From: Gammaproteobacteria bacterium
GTDB lineage: Bacteria; Pseudomonadota; Gammaproteobacteria; UBA6429; Thiohalophilaceae
NCBI GenBank assembly: GCA_016125505.1
Contig: WGLP01000007.1
Coordinates: 186,001-250,000 of the forward strand
DNA: 64,000 bases
Reading direction: 5' to 3'
Both the position numbers and the translations under genes were made by a program. Shown in pieces: positions 34,520 through 43,379 of the stretch (the stretch's first letter is position 1; each line of letters begins with the position of its first letter). The notes under the pieces were generated by a model, which saw only the letters and a program-made list of their open reading frames with translations, made no database searches and was not told the origin of the DNA.

Positions 34520-35141
34520 CAAATTCTCCTCTATCTTTTTTCCAATCCCTGCGATCCACCCTGAATTGCCACTATGGCCGAACAAATCGGCCAGCTTCCC
34601 ATACGAAAGCCGTGATTGATTAGAAATTTCTTAAAATCTGATTCACTTGAGTGCCTGCTGATTCACGATGGTGCAGCCCAAGGCATGCTGTAAGTGACGG
34701 TCATGCTTAACAACAGAGAACCCGCTGTTGTTTCAGTTCAGTGCAGGCGAGTAGGTCTTGCGCCAAATCGATTCATAAGTCGGGAACCTGCGGAGTGTTA
34801 ACGTCGCCCGGATTCCGAAGCCCGCTGGACTGGCGTTGATCGCCGGCAGTTTTGCTTACGTACTACCCAGCAATTACGCCGACTTACCTCGCTTATCCGC
34901 TAACGACAGGATCTGGCGAACGGTGCGCAGTCGCTTTCCGGTGAATGGCGGTTTGCTAGAGTCAAATCGCGATGCGATGTTTAAGTGTAATTAAATTCGA
35001 CACTCGCGCACTGGATTTGGCCATCCCCTCTCAATCCCTTATGTGCGACACCGTACGTAAAGTGTAGGCATAGTATGTGCATAGCCGTACTTAACTGATA
35101 TTCAGTTTGATGCGGTGCATATAATTCAGAGGTAACAAGCG
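34520..35141. other. 622-bp gap without a convincing gene
   Basis: Contains a weak 8-bp hairpin (AACAACAG 34709-34716 with CTGTTGTT 34725-34732) and a stretch near 34778-34994 open in one frame but lacking a start and ribosome site. A TATAAT hexamer at 35120-35125 may be the -10 of the Crp/Fnr gene. Nothing else recognised. Confidence 0.5.
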
Positions 35142-35921
35142 ATGTCGAACAAGAAGACGCAGGAAATATTGCCTACAGCCAAGCCCAACGATAATAAGTT
35201 GCTCGCCGCCTTTCCGAAAGAGGTTCAGGAACGTCTCTTTCCGCATCTCGAATTGTGTACCTTGGATATGGGGAAGGTCTTGTATGAGACCGGGGATGTC
35301 ATGCGGCATGTTTATTTTCCAACGAATTGTATTATTTCGCTGGTTTATGAAATGGAAGACGGCGCCTCGGCGGAAATCTCCGTGGTTGGCCTGGAGGGTA
35401 TTCTTGGCATCGCCGCGTTTATGGGCGGTGAAATCAGCTCCAGCCGCGCACTCGTATTGCATGCCGGGGATTGTTACCGCTTACCGGTGCAACGCCTGCA
35501 ACAGGAATTCAATAATGACGGCGCGGTACGCTCGATACTGCTGCGGTATACGCAATCCTTGATTGCGCAGATGGGACAGACCGCCGTCTGTAACCGGCAC
35601 CACACGATCGATCAACAATTATGCCGCTGGTTGCTGCTGTCGCTGGATCGCCTCCCGGGTGACAAAATCTCCATGACGCAGGAGCTCATCGCCAACATGC
35701 TGGGCGTTCGCCGCGAGAGTGTTACCGAGGCGGCGGGTAAACTGCAGCACCGCGGTATCATTCGCTATCAGCGCGGGCGCATCACGGTGATGGACCGGCC
35801 GCAATTAGAGGCGTCGTGTTGCGAGTGTTATGCCGTGGTCAAAAAGGAAAGCAATCGTCTGACGCCGCATAACCATGTGCCCAAAAAAGTTGCCTATGAG
35901 CAGAGCGCGACGACGCTTTAA
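35142..35921 (+). CDS. Crp/Fnr-family transcriptional regulator
   Basis: 259 aa. The cyclic-nucleotide-binding fold spans about 30-150 (LYETGDVMRHVYFPTNCIISLVYEMEDG), a dimer helix follows, and the Crp-type HTH spans about 170-225 (ISMTQELIANMLGVRRESVTEAAGKLQHRGIIRYQRGRITVMDR). There is no N-terminal Fnr-style Fe-S cysteine set, so it is not a classical Fnr. The effector is unknown. It may control the neighbouring exopolysaccharide locus. Confidence 0.9.
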   Translation: MSNKKTQEILPTAKPNDNKLLAAFPKEVQERLFPHLELCTLDMGKVLYETGDVMRHVYFPTNCIISLVYEMEDGASAEISVVGLEGILGIAAFMGGEISSSRALVLHAGDCYRLPVQRLQQEFNNDGAVRSILLRYTQSLIAQMGQTAVCNRHHTIDQQLCRWLLLSLDRLPGDKISMTQELIANMLGVRRESVTEAAGKLQHRGIIRYQRGRITVMDRPQLEASCCECYAVVKKESNRLTPHNHVPKKVAYEQSATTL

Positions 35922-36000
35922 TCTGCGGCGATGATTTTTAGATAAAGACCTGCCGAAGTCGCGACGCGAACAAGAATAGTTCGCGCTATTGCGGGTCAGG

Positions 36001-36882
36001 TCAGTCCGCCGCGGTCTTGTGGTGTTCCTTGATGTGCGCCTTGAGATCGAAGCCGATCTTCAGCGCGAGCAACAGCAGCAATGCCCACACCGGTGAGCCC
36101 AGGCTCATGGCAATTCCGCCACCGATAATGATCGTGATGTGCAGGACGACGACGCGATTGTAAGGTTGCGTCATCAGTTTGTTGATGGCGGCGAGCCGGT
36201 ATTCCCCGCGGCCGATATAATTCCAGAGCAGGGAAAACAGATGACTGGCGGCGAGCCCGAGCACGGCCCAGCCCAGGTTGTATTCGCTAATGGCGTGGAC
36301 CGCACCCTCCAGTGGCCAGAGTCCCTTGTCCAGATTTTTATAGGCGCTGCCGCCGAACAGGTGGATGACAAACTGGCCGTGAACGGCGGTGAACATCCCG
36401 TAGTGAAAACAAAAGAACGGCACCATGAAAAGTTTGGTTGCCCATAGCGCGGGGTCGCTCGGGTCCGCCAGGAGCATACGCAAGGCATTGAGCAGGCCAA
36501 CCACCACATTTTCCAGCCAGAACAACAGCAGGATGGGAAATACAGGCCATCCCAGAACCAGTACGCCATAGAGCGGGATCAGGTTGGCGCCGATCAGGAC
36601 CAGCGACGAGGGCGAGTGCCAGGAGAGCGGTTTTGTATCGGTTACCGGCTTGCTCGTGATCGGCCGGTCGGGCAGGTGACGCGCCACGGCGGCGAGCAAT
36701 GCCTCGGCCTGGGCATTGCCTGCGGTCTCGGGTGCCTCCGCCCGCATCTTGCTGATGATCTCTTCGCCGCTGAGGCCGGGATATTTGTTGATCATCTGCC
36801 GGGCGACCGTGCGCGCTATAAAGGGAGTCAGCGCCCGCACCAGCCAGGGCGGTGCCTGTGTTGTCTGGGTGATCTTCTGCAT
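36001..36882 (-). CDS. DUF6498-type membrane protein
   Basis: 293 aa. The first 95 residues are soluble and helical. Then 6-7 TM helices begin with LVLIGANLIPLYGVLVLGWPVFPILLLFWLENVVVGLLNALRML, the pattern of DUF6498 proteins. C-terminal basic tail. Function unknown. It is convergent with the Crp/Fnr gene. Confidence 0.75.
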   Translation of the reverse strand: MQKITQTTQAPPWLVRALTPFIARTVARQMINKYPGLSGEEIISKMRAEAPETAGNAQAEALLAAVARHLPDRPITSKPVTDTKPLSWHSPSSLVLIGANLIPLYGVLVLGWPVFPILLLFWLENVVVGLLNALRMLLADPSDPALWATKLFMVPFFCFHYGMFTAVHGQFVIHLFGGSAYKNLDKGLWPLEGAVHAISEYNLGWAVLGLAASHLFSLLWNYIGRGEYRLAAINKLMTQPYNRVVVLHITIIIGGGIAMSLGSPVWALLLLLALKIGFDLKAHIKEHHKTAAD

Positions 36883-37000
36883 CTAAGCAAGCATAGCAGT
36901 TATGCTCAGGCCGATTCGATATGTGGCAGGCGTTAGGCGAACAGGATTTGCACTAAACTATTATTAATAAAAACACACCGCCACCGAGAGGAGTCTTAGC

Positions 37001-37498
37001 ATGCGCCGCGCTGTAAAAATCATTCTGGTTTCCCTGTTATGCGCCAATGCCGTCAACAGTCGTGCCGAAGATGTTGTAACGGTAAAGAACATCGGTATGG
37101 AGTTGGGCCGTGACCTGGTAAACCAGGCGGTGCTGGCATGCCGTGGCATGGGTTATCAGGTGAGTGCGGTGGTGGTCGATCGCAATGGCCTGTTACGCGC
37201 GTCCTTGCGCGACGACCTGGCCGCGCGCTTTACCTTGCAGATCGCCGAAGAAAAGGCGAATGCCGCCATTATGTCCGGCATCGACTCCGGCGAGTTTCGC
37301 AAGAACCGTCAGGATATCCGCCAGGAGATGAATCACGTAAAAGGCATCCTGATGATGGAAGGCGGCATCATCATTACTTCCGGAGGGTATCGTATCGGGG
37401 CGCTGGGTGTCAGTGGTGCGCCGGGGGGAGACAAGGACGCCGTGTGTGCAAAGAAGGCGATCAAGTCCCTGGAAGAACGTCTGGAGTTTGGCTCCTGA
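37001..37498 (+). CDS. GlcG/HbpS-family (DUF336) exported protein
   Basis: 165 aa with a signal peptide (about 1-22). The mature part matches the GlcG/HbpS heme-binding fold: LGRDLVNQAVLACRGMGYQVSAVVVDRNGLLRASLRDD and the Gly-rich GGIIITSGGYRIGALGVSGAPGGDKD near the end. Members bind heme or cobalamin-like ligands, or are of unknown role. GAGGAG precedes the ATG. Confidence 0.88.
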   Translation: MRRAVKIILVSLLCANAVNSRAEDVVTVKNIGMELGRDLVNQAVLACRGMGYQVSAVVVDRNGLLRASLRDDLAARFTLQIAEEKANAAIMSGIDSGEFRKNRQDIRQEMNHVKGILMMEGGIIITSGGYRIGALGVSGAPGGDKDAVCAKKAIKSLEERLEFGS

Positions 37499-37596
37499 CC
37501 GGGAGAAGGTGTTCGCCAGGTTTGGGCCAAGCCCGGCAGGGAGCGTATGTCATTGCAGGCTTTGCAAAATTTCCGTACCGGTACTATAGTCTCGCC

Positions 37597-38523
37597 ATGA
37601 AAATAAGAAGCATGGGTATTTTGCTGTGTGCTTTTGCACTCGCATTGGGGACAGGGCTGGCACTCCCGGGCAAGGCGCAGGCGAGTGGCAGCGGCGAGTC
37701 CTACATCCCCGCGAAGTCGATTCGCGAACAAGGCAAACCGACACGGCTCAAATTACGCTCGCATATCGCCCTGGTCTTTGATGCGCGCGATAAGGAAGTC
37801 ATCTTCGAACGCAATGCGGATGAAGTTCAGCCGATTGCCTCCCTGACCAAACTGATGACGGCGATGGTTGTGCTTGATGCCGGCCAGTCGCTGGATGACG
37901 TCATTACCATCGAAAAGGCGGATAAGGATCGTATCCGTTATTCACGTTCCCGTTTGCGTGCCGGGATGAAATTTACCCGCAGGGATCTGTTGTTGATCGC
38001 CCTGGTTGCCTCGGAAAACCGTGCCGCCCTGGCCCTGGGGCGCACCTACCCCGGCGGGAGCAGTGCGTTTATTACCGCCATGAACAGCAAGGCGAAGCTG
38101 CTTGGGTTAACGGATACGCATTTCTCCGACGCCGCAGGCCTGGGGAATGATAATACTTCCACTGCATACGACATGTTGAAGATCGTCAGGGCGGCCAGTG
38201 AGTACTTCATGATTCGTGAATTCACTACGCAGACCACCGACAGTATTACCAATCTGAAGAATGGCCGCCCCGTTAAGTTCGTCAACACGAATCGCCTGGT
38301 GAAGGCGGACTCCTGGCCGATCACGCTGAGCAAGACCGGTTTTACCGGCGATGCCGGTAACTGTCTGGTAATGAAAACCGCCATCAATGGCCGGCCGGTG
38401 ATCATCGTCCTGCTCGATTCCTGGGGTAAGTTCAGCAAGTACGGCGATTCCAATCGTATCAAGCAGTGGTTGATCGCTACCGAACGACGTATTGCCCGCC
38501 TGAAACAGACCGCGTCACTTTAA
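37597..38523 (+). CDS. D-alanyl-D-alanine endopeptidase (PBP7/8-like)
   Basis: 308 aa from ATG 37597; longer upstream starts run through the previous gene and are rejected. The signal peptide ends at about residue 29 (AQA-SG). Serine-peptidase S11 motifs: SLTK (Ser82, Lys85), SEN, and KTG in LSKTGFTGDAGNCLV. It cuts D,D cross-links of peptidoglycan in the periplasm. No C-terminal amphipathic helix of DacA type, in line with the PbpG subfamily. Confidence 0.9.
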   Translation: MKIRSMGILLCAFALALGTGLALPGKAQASGSGESYIPAKSIREQGKPTRLKLRSHIALVFDARDKEVIFERNADEVQPIASLTKLMTAMVVLDAGQSLDDVITIEKADKDRIRYSRSRLRAGMKFTRRDLLLIALVASENRAALALGRTYPGGSSAFITAMNSKAKLLGLTDTHFSDAAGLGNDNTSTAYDMLKIVRAASEYFMIREFTTQTTDSITNLKNGRPVKFVNTNRLVKADSWPITLSKTGFTGDAGNCLVMKTAINGRPVIIVLLDSWGKFSKYGDSNRIKQWLIATERRIARLKQTASL

Positions 38524-38650
38524 CTCCCCGGTTCGTCCTGTAAGATGGTCTTGTGAATAAGGCAGGATGCCAACAAGATCATAAAAATGTCGTCGTAACT
38601 GGGTACACTCCCGGTTGCATCAACAATTAAGAAAAAAAGAGGAGAGGAGA

Positions 38651-38944
38651 ATGCCGGGCTACAAGGCAACCGTGATCGGGGAGAATTTCGAATTTGTCAT
38701 CGATGATGAACCGCAATTTCTGGATTTCAGTCGTACGGTCTATATAGACGCAGAAGACGAGGATGCGGCGCAGGTGGCCGCGCTTGCCGTGGTGCGCGAA
38801 GAATTACTGGCGCAGGCCATGCTGGATGACGAGGCGGATCAGTCGATCACGATCGAGGAAATCAGTCAGGCCGATGTGCTGGCGGACAAGGCAATCGAAG
38901 GCGACTTTATCTGGTATTTCCCGGACGATGATGAAGACGAATAA
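38651..38944 (+). CDS. Acidic hypothetical protein
   Basis: 97 aa, very rich in Asp and Glu, ending FPDDDEDE. The ATG at 38651 has GGAGAGGAG just upstream. No TM helix or cysteines, and no family recognised. Convergent with the aldo/keto reductase gene. Confidence 0.65.
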   Translation: MPGYKATVIGENFEFVIDDEPQFLDFSRTVYIDAEDEDAAQVAALAVVREELLAQAMLDDEADQSITIEEISQADVLADKAIEGDFIWYFPDDDEDE

Positions 38945-38959
38945 GTTTCATCACTGACA

Positions 38960-39997
38960 TCAGGGTGCCGGGTTGGGGAACTGCAAATAGATCTTTTCGA
39001 TCCCCGCCAGCACCTCATCGCTCAGGCGGACCTCATCCGCCGCGAGATTTTCCTGTAGCTGAGCCATGCTGGTGGCGCCGATGATCGTGCTGGCCACACA
39101 CCATTTTTGATAGACGAAGGCGAGCGCCAGCTGTACGGGTGTGAGACCATGTTGATGCGCAAGCTCGACATAGGCCGCGACCGCAGGTGCTGTGTTGGCC
39201 TTGTTATAGCGCTGGGTGAAACCGGAGAACAAGGTGGCGCGGCCGTGTGTCGTCGGATCTTTCAGGTATTTTCCGGTCAGGTAACCGAAGCCGAGTGGTG
39301 AATACGCCAACAGGCTGACATTTTCACGATAACCGATCTCGGAAAGGCCGTTTTCCCAGGTGCGATTCAGCAGGTTGTAACCATTCTGTACCGACACCGG
39401 TCGCGGCAGGCCCAGCTCATCCGCAAGTCGCAGCGCGGTCATGACGCCCCAGGGCGTTTCATTGGACAAACCCCAGTGGCGGATCTTGCCGGCCTGAATG
39501 AATTCCGCCATGGCGGTGATGACCTCCTGCAGTGGTGCGGCGTCACGTTCACGACTAGGATCAAAATGATAGGCACCGAACAAGGGCACGTTGCGATCCG
39601 GCCAGTGCAGTTGATAGAGATCGACATAGTCGGTTTGCAGGCGTTGCAGGGAACCGTGCAAGGCCTCTTGCAGGTTGTCGCGAGAGAAGTGCAGCTGGTT
39701 GTTGCGGATCCAGTCAAATGCGCGGCCGGGGCCGCTTGCCTTCGTCGCCAGGACAATTCGATCCCGTGCCTGATCTTTCAGCCAGCTGCCGACATAGACC
39801 TCGGTGCGACCTGAGGTCTCCGCCCGTGCCTGTACCGGATACATCTCGGCGGTGTCGATAAAGTTGATGCCGTGATCGATGGCATACGCCAGTTGTTCAT
39901 GGGCCTCGGCTTCCGTATTTTGTTCACCGAAGGTCATGGTGCCGAGACAGATGTGGGTTACGCCCAGATCGCTGTTGCCCAGGAGTCGTGTTTTCAT
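38960..39997 (-). CDS. Aldo/keto reductase (Tas-like)
   Basis: 345 aa from ATG 39997; an upstream extension of 13 codons is unlikely. TIM-barrel AKR: LGTMTFGEQNTEAEAHEQLAYAIDHGINFIDTAEMYP with the catalytic Asp and Tyr, then DYVDLYQLHWPDR, HWGLSNETPWGV and AYSPLGFGYLTGKY. NADPH-dependent reduction of carbonyls. Length and insert after Tyr match the E. coli Tas group. Confidence 0.9.
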   Translation of the reverse strand: MKTRLLGNSDLGVTHICLGTMTFGEQNTEAEAHEQLAYAIDHGINFIDTAEMYPVQARAETSGRTEVYVGSWLKDQARDRIVLATKASGPGRAFDWIRNNQLHFSRDNLQEALHGSLQRLQTDYVDLYQLHWPDRNVPLFGAYHFDPSRERDAAPLQEVITAMAEFIQAGKIRHWGLSNETPWGVMTALRLADELGLPRPVSVQNGYNLLNRTWENGLSEIGYRENVSLLAYSPLGFGYLTGKYLKDPTTHGRATLFSGFTQRYNKANTAPAVAAYVELAHQHGLTPVQLALAFVYQKWCVASTIIGATSMAQLQENLAADEVRLSDEVLAGIEKIYLQFPNPAP

Positions 39998-40216
39998 TTC
40001 ACCGCCTTGTTCGTTGCCATACCTATAGAATGACAATTCTGGCCGCTGATCGCCACGCCCGGAGGGGGGCGGATGAGGTGGTCGCGGTAACCAAGGCGGG
40101 TGGCAGTCATGGTTGGCAGTTCAGCGGCTCCGGTCCGGTTGTGATCTGCGCGTAGCGGCTATCTCATTGATTTCATGGATATATCAATTTAAGTCGGCTG
40201 ACTGACATAGTCGGTG

Positions 40217-40260
40217 TTGACTCTTGGTGGCGCTCTGCTAAAGTAAATGAGCGTTCACTT
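40217..40260 (+). promoter_or_regulatory. tusA-tetR promoter with TetR-type operator
   Basis: TTGACT (40217-40222), a 16-bp spacer and TAAAGT (40239-40244) form a plausible sigma70 promoter. It is overlapped on the right by an imperfect palindrome centred in AATGAGCGTTCACTT (40246-40260), the half-site style of TetR-family operators. Autoregulation by the tetR gene at 40525 would follow. Confidence 0.5.
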
Positions 40261-40279
40261 ATAAAAATGGAGAGCAACC

Positions 40280-40510
40280 ATGACTGACATTACCCAAGAA
40301 CTCGATGCCCGCGGCCTCAATTGTCCCCTGCCGATTCTGCGTGCCAAAAAGAGTATCAATACGCTGAACAGTGGCCAGGTGCTGCGGATTACGGCCACCG
40401 ACCCCGGATCCGTAAAGGACTTCGAGGCCTTCTGCAAACAGACCGGCCATACCTTGTTGAATTCCAGCGAGGCCAATGGCGCCTTTGTGTTCGATATCCA
40501 GAAAAACTGA
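40280..40510 (+). CDS. TusA/SirA-family sulfur carrier
   Basis: 76 aa, full length for the family. The motif LDARGLNCPLPILRAKKSI carries the CPxP cysteine that holds persulfide sulfur. It delivers sulfur for tRNA thiolation, molybdopterin or sulfur oxidation pathways. It shares a transcript with the TetR gene 14 bp downstream, unusual for a housekeeping tusA, so a specialised sulfur-trafficking role is possible. Confidence 0.9.
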   Translation: MTDITQELDARGLNCPLPILRAKKSINTLNSGQVLRITATDPGSVKDFEAFCKQTGHTLLNSSEANGAFVFDIQKN

Positions 40511-40524
40511 CACGCGCGCCGCGT

Positions 40525-41136
40525 ATGGCCAAACGCCTGAAAGCCGCGGAACGTAAGGCCTCGATCCTGGCCGTGGCGAAGGTGCTGTTTGCGGATAAGG
40601 GCTATCACGGCGTTTCGGTAGATGAAATTGCAAAAAGGCTGGGCGTGAGCCCGGCCATTTTGTATCAACACTTCCCGTCCAAGGAAGTGCTCTATGAAGA
40701 GGTCCTCGCGGAGAATTCCGCGAAACGTGAAAGTTATATCGAGGCGATCCTGACGGAGCCGTCTGACTTTATCAGCGCGCTTCGGCGCATGACCATGATT
40801 TATGTGGAGAACGTTTCCCGCGACACCGACTTTCTGCGCATGGAACTGATGAGCGCGCTCGAAGGATCGAAAACCGCCAGCGCCTTTTTCGAACGTCGCT
40901 GGCACGCCATTACCGATTACATCGAATACAGTCTCGCTGAATTGAACAAGAGCGCGGTGCCGTCACCGGTAAACCCGCGCATGGCCGGTCTGATGTATCA
41001 GGGGATGCTGCGCGAAATTTTGTATAACCGCTTTATCATTGAAGACAGTCGTTATCAGGACGTGCCCTTGAATATCATGATCGATGAATTGATCAAAATG
41101 TTCGCCCGGGCAATCGGTCGGGAGTTCAAGGCGTAA
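40525..41136 (+). CDS. TetR/AcrR-family regulator
   Basis: 203 aa from ATG 40525. The N-terminal HTH is clear (ILAVAKVLFADKGYHGVSVDEIAKRLGVSPAILYQHFPSKEVLYEEVL). The ligand-binding C-terminal half is generic. It follows tusA by 14 bp; a palindrome at the tusA promoter may be its operator. The ligand is unknown. Confidence 0.9.
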   Translation: MAKRLKAAERKASILAVAKVLFADKGYHGVSVDEIAKRLGVSPAILYQHFPSKEVLYEEVLAENSAKRESYIEAILTEPSDFISALRRMTMIYVENVSRDTDFLRMELMSALEGSKTASAFFERRWHAITDYIEYSLAELNKSAVPSPVNPRMAGLMYQGMLREILYNRFIIEDSRYQDVPLNIMIDELIKMFARAIGREFKA

Positions 41137-41146
41137 TACTGAATAC

Positions 41147-41467
41147 TTATCCTGTCTTCGCAAATTTTTGTTTCAATTGTTCGAACTTGCGGCTCAGGCC
41201 GATATCTTCGTATACCGGATCACCGAATTCATCTTCAGCCACCACGCTTTTGCCCGGGATATAAGGCAGGGCCTCTTCCACTTCATCGAGCATCGCAGAC
41301 AGGAGTTCACTGAGAATTTGCTCTTCACTGCGATCGGGATAAATCTCTGTCAGGGCACGGATACGGGCATAGTCCTGCGCCGACAGTTTCACCGTAACAT
41401 TTTTAACCCGTGGTGTTGTTTGTAATTCCTGGGCCCAGGCTTTGAGTAAGTGTTGGACACGGTTCAT
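41147..41467 (-). CDS. Hypothetical cytoplasmic protein, ribbon-helix-helix-like segment
   Basis: 106 aa from ATG 41467 (AAAGGAG upstream). The middle section NVTVKLSAQDYARIRALTEIYPDRSEEQILSELLSAML has the beta-helix-helix pattern of ribbon-helix-helix DNA binders. The C-terminus is acidic. Convergent with the TetR gene. Function unknown. Confidence 0.6.
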   Translation of the reverse strand: MNRVQHLLKAWAQELQTTPRVKNVTVKLSAQDYARIRALTEIYPDRSEEQILSELLSAMLDEVEEALPYIPGKSVVAEDEFGDPVYEDIGLSRKFEQLKQKFAKTG

Positions 41468-41632
41468 ATGCAGGTCTCCTTTTGTCAAATATAGACCATC
41501 TCTATTAACGGTGTTGGGAAGGAGTGATCATAAATTTAGTTAATTGACCACGGCGATACCGATTGGTTTAAAAGATTGCATGGTCCGGAAATAACAATTG
41601 TCATGGGTCCTTGCGGCTATTAAATTTAGGCA

Positions 41633-42331
41633 ATGCGTAAATCTCATTTTGAACGGCACTACAGTGAACGTATCGGTTGGTTGCGCGCGGCGGTCCTTGG
41701 CGCGAATGACGGTATCGTCTCGACCGCGAGTCTGGTGGTGGGGATTGCCGCGGCGGAGGTGGGACGTGGCGATGTCCTGATCGCAGCGATCGCCGGTCTG
41801 GTGGCGGGTGCAATGTCCATGGCCGCGGGCGAATATGTCTCGGTCAGCTCGCAATCGGATACGGAACATGCGGACCTCGAACGCGAAAAACGCGAGCTCG
41901 TCGCGGATGTCCGCGCGGAACGCGAAGAGCTGGCCAATATTTACCGGCAGCGTGGACTGGACGGTGAACTGGCGCTGCAAGTTGCCGAGCAATTGATGGC
42001 CCACGATGCCCTGGCGGCACATGCACGCGATGAGTTGGGCATCTCCGAGATCACGCGGGCAAGGCCGATACAAGCGGCCTTGGCATCCGCGGGTTCCTTT
42101 GCCATGGGTGCCATCTTGCCGGTGTTGCTGGTTGCCGTGACCCCCATGCGTATGCTCATTGCTGTGGTTTCCGTAAGCTCCTTATTGTTTCTTGCCACAC
42201 TGGGCGCCATCGCGGCGAAGGCGGGTGGCGCCAGCATGTTGCGCGGCGCTGCGCGTGTTACCTTGTGGAGTGCGTTAGCAATGGCGGCAACGGCAATCAT
42301 CGGGCATTTGTTTGGTACGGTGATCGGTTAG
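41633..42331 (+). CDS. VIT1/CCC1-family Fe2+/Mn2+ transporter
   Basis: 232 aa, about 5 TM helices. Motifs: ERIGWLRAAVLGANDGIVSTASLVVGIAAA, AGAMSMAAGEYVSVSSQSDTEHADLEREKREL (the metal-binding, acid-rich loop), and the C-terminal helices from SFAMGAILPVL. Moves iron or manganese across the inner membrane, probably for export. Confidence 0.9.
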   Translation: MRKSHFERHYSERIGWLRAAVLGANDGIVSTASLVVGIAAAEVGRGDVLIAAIAGLVAGAMSMAAGEYVSVSSQSDTEHADLEREKRELVADVRAEREELANIYRQRGLDGELALQVAEQLMAHDALAAHARDELGISEITRARPIQAALASAGSFAMGAILPVLLVAVTPMRMLIAVVSVSSLLFLATLGAIAAKAGGASMLRGAARVTLWSALAMAATAIIGHLFGTVIG

Positions 42332-42556
42332 GTGCGCAATCACAGGCTCAAACACCGAGTATTTTAATCAGACATCATGCGAGTTACTGACTAAGCCCGA
42401 TAGCCTTAATCGCGGTATTTGTGTGTGTTCTGTCACGGGTTTACCACGTCGAAAACTTTCACCTGATCCAGATCAACTGCGACGCATCAGCGTCTTCTTA
42501 TCATGGCGGCCTTCTTGTGTCTGTTAATCAACCCAGTTACCGGAGTGAGGGAAGTT

Positions 42557-43378
42557 ATGGCCGTTTTGGAAAAAGAACATGTGACCGCGCGTGATACAAA
42601 GGCAGAGTCAACAGGAACAACCTTGTATGACGTCAATGGACATTGCGTCAGGCTGTTTACGGATCTGGTGACAGGTGACGGGATCCAGGCGAATCAGTTA
42701 TTCATTATGCGCGGTGAACATGCGGCTCTGTTCGACCCCGGTGGCAATCTTACCTATCAGCCGCTGTACACGGCCATTTCCAAGTTCACTTCCGTACGCG
42801 ACCTGGATTATGTCATTGCCACGCACCAGGATCCGGACATCATCACGTCACTGGACAAGTGGCTGATGTACACCGATGCGCAGATCGTCATTTCAAAACT
42901 GTGGCAACGTTTTTTACCGCACCTGGTGCCGGGTTACATCGCGGAAAAGGGCAAGGGTCGCATTATTGCCATCCCGGATCAGGGCATGAATCTGGAGTTC
43001 GGTGACAGTGTGCTCAAGGCCTTGCCGGCACACTTTTTACATTCGGTGGGAAACTTTCACTTTTACGATCCGATCAGCAAGATCCTGTTTTCCGGCGATG
43101 TCGGTGCCTCCTTGACGGATGAACATCACGGACGCGGGGTGCAGGATTTCGAACGTCACACCAAGAAAATGATCGGCTTTCATGAACGTTACATGGTGTC
43201 CAACAAGGCGTGTCGCCTGTGGGTGAAGATGGTCCGTAAACTTGATGTCGCCATGATCGTGCCGCAACACGGGCGGCCGTTTGTCGGCTACACCATGGTA
43301 AACAGTTTTCTCGACTGGTTTGAAAACCTGGCGTGTGGTGTCGACCTGGTGAACGAGCAGTTCTATCAAGTGCCCTAG
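42557..43378 (+). CDS. ODP-like di-iron metallo-beta-lactamase-fold protein
   Basis: 273 aa from ATG 42557 (GAGGGAAG upstream). The MBL core carries HQDPDI (the H-x-[ED]-x-D site), HFLHSVGNFHFYDP, LFSGDVGAS and VPQHGRPF, as in oxygen-binding di-iron proteins and the N-half of flavodiiron proteins. No flavodoxin domain is fused, so electrons must come from a partner. Oxygen or NO sensing or scavenging is likely. The stop is one base from the convergent LysR gene. Confidence 0.82.
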   Translation: MAVLEKEHVTARDTKAESTGTTLYDVNGHCVRLFTDLVTGDGIQANQLFIMRGEHAALFDPGGNLTYQPLYTAISKFTSVRDLDYVIATHQDPDIITSLDKWLMYTDAQIVISKLWQRFLPHLVPGYIAEKGKGRIIAIPDQGMNLEFGDSVLKALPAHFLHSVGNFHFYDPISKILFSGDVGASLTDEHHGRGVQDFERHTKKMIGFHERYMVSNKACRLWVKMVRKLDVAMIVPQHGRPFVGYTMVNSFLDWFENLACGVDLVNEQFYQVP

Positions 43379-43379
43379 G

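Noticed and set aside
34778-34994. Open frame of about 70 codons in the gap before the Crp/Fnr gene
   Set aside because: No start codon with a ribosome site and no recognisable protein features.
37138-37596. Long N-terminal extension of the PBP7-like protein
   Set aside because: It reads through the GlcG-type gene in another frame; ATG 37597 begins a proper signal peptide.
41540-42073. 177-aa frame opposite the VIT1-type transporter
   Set aside because: Pure antisense shadow of a well-supported transporter gene, with no family features.
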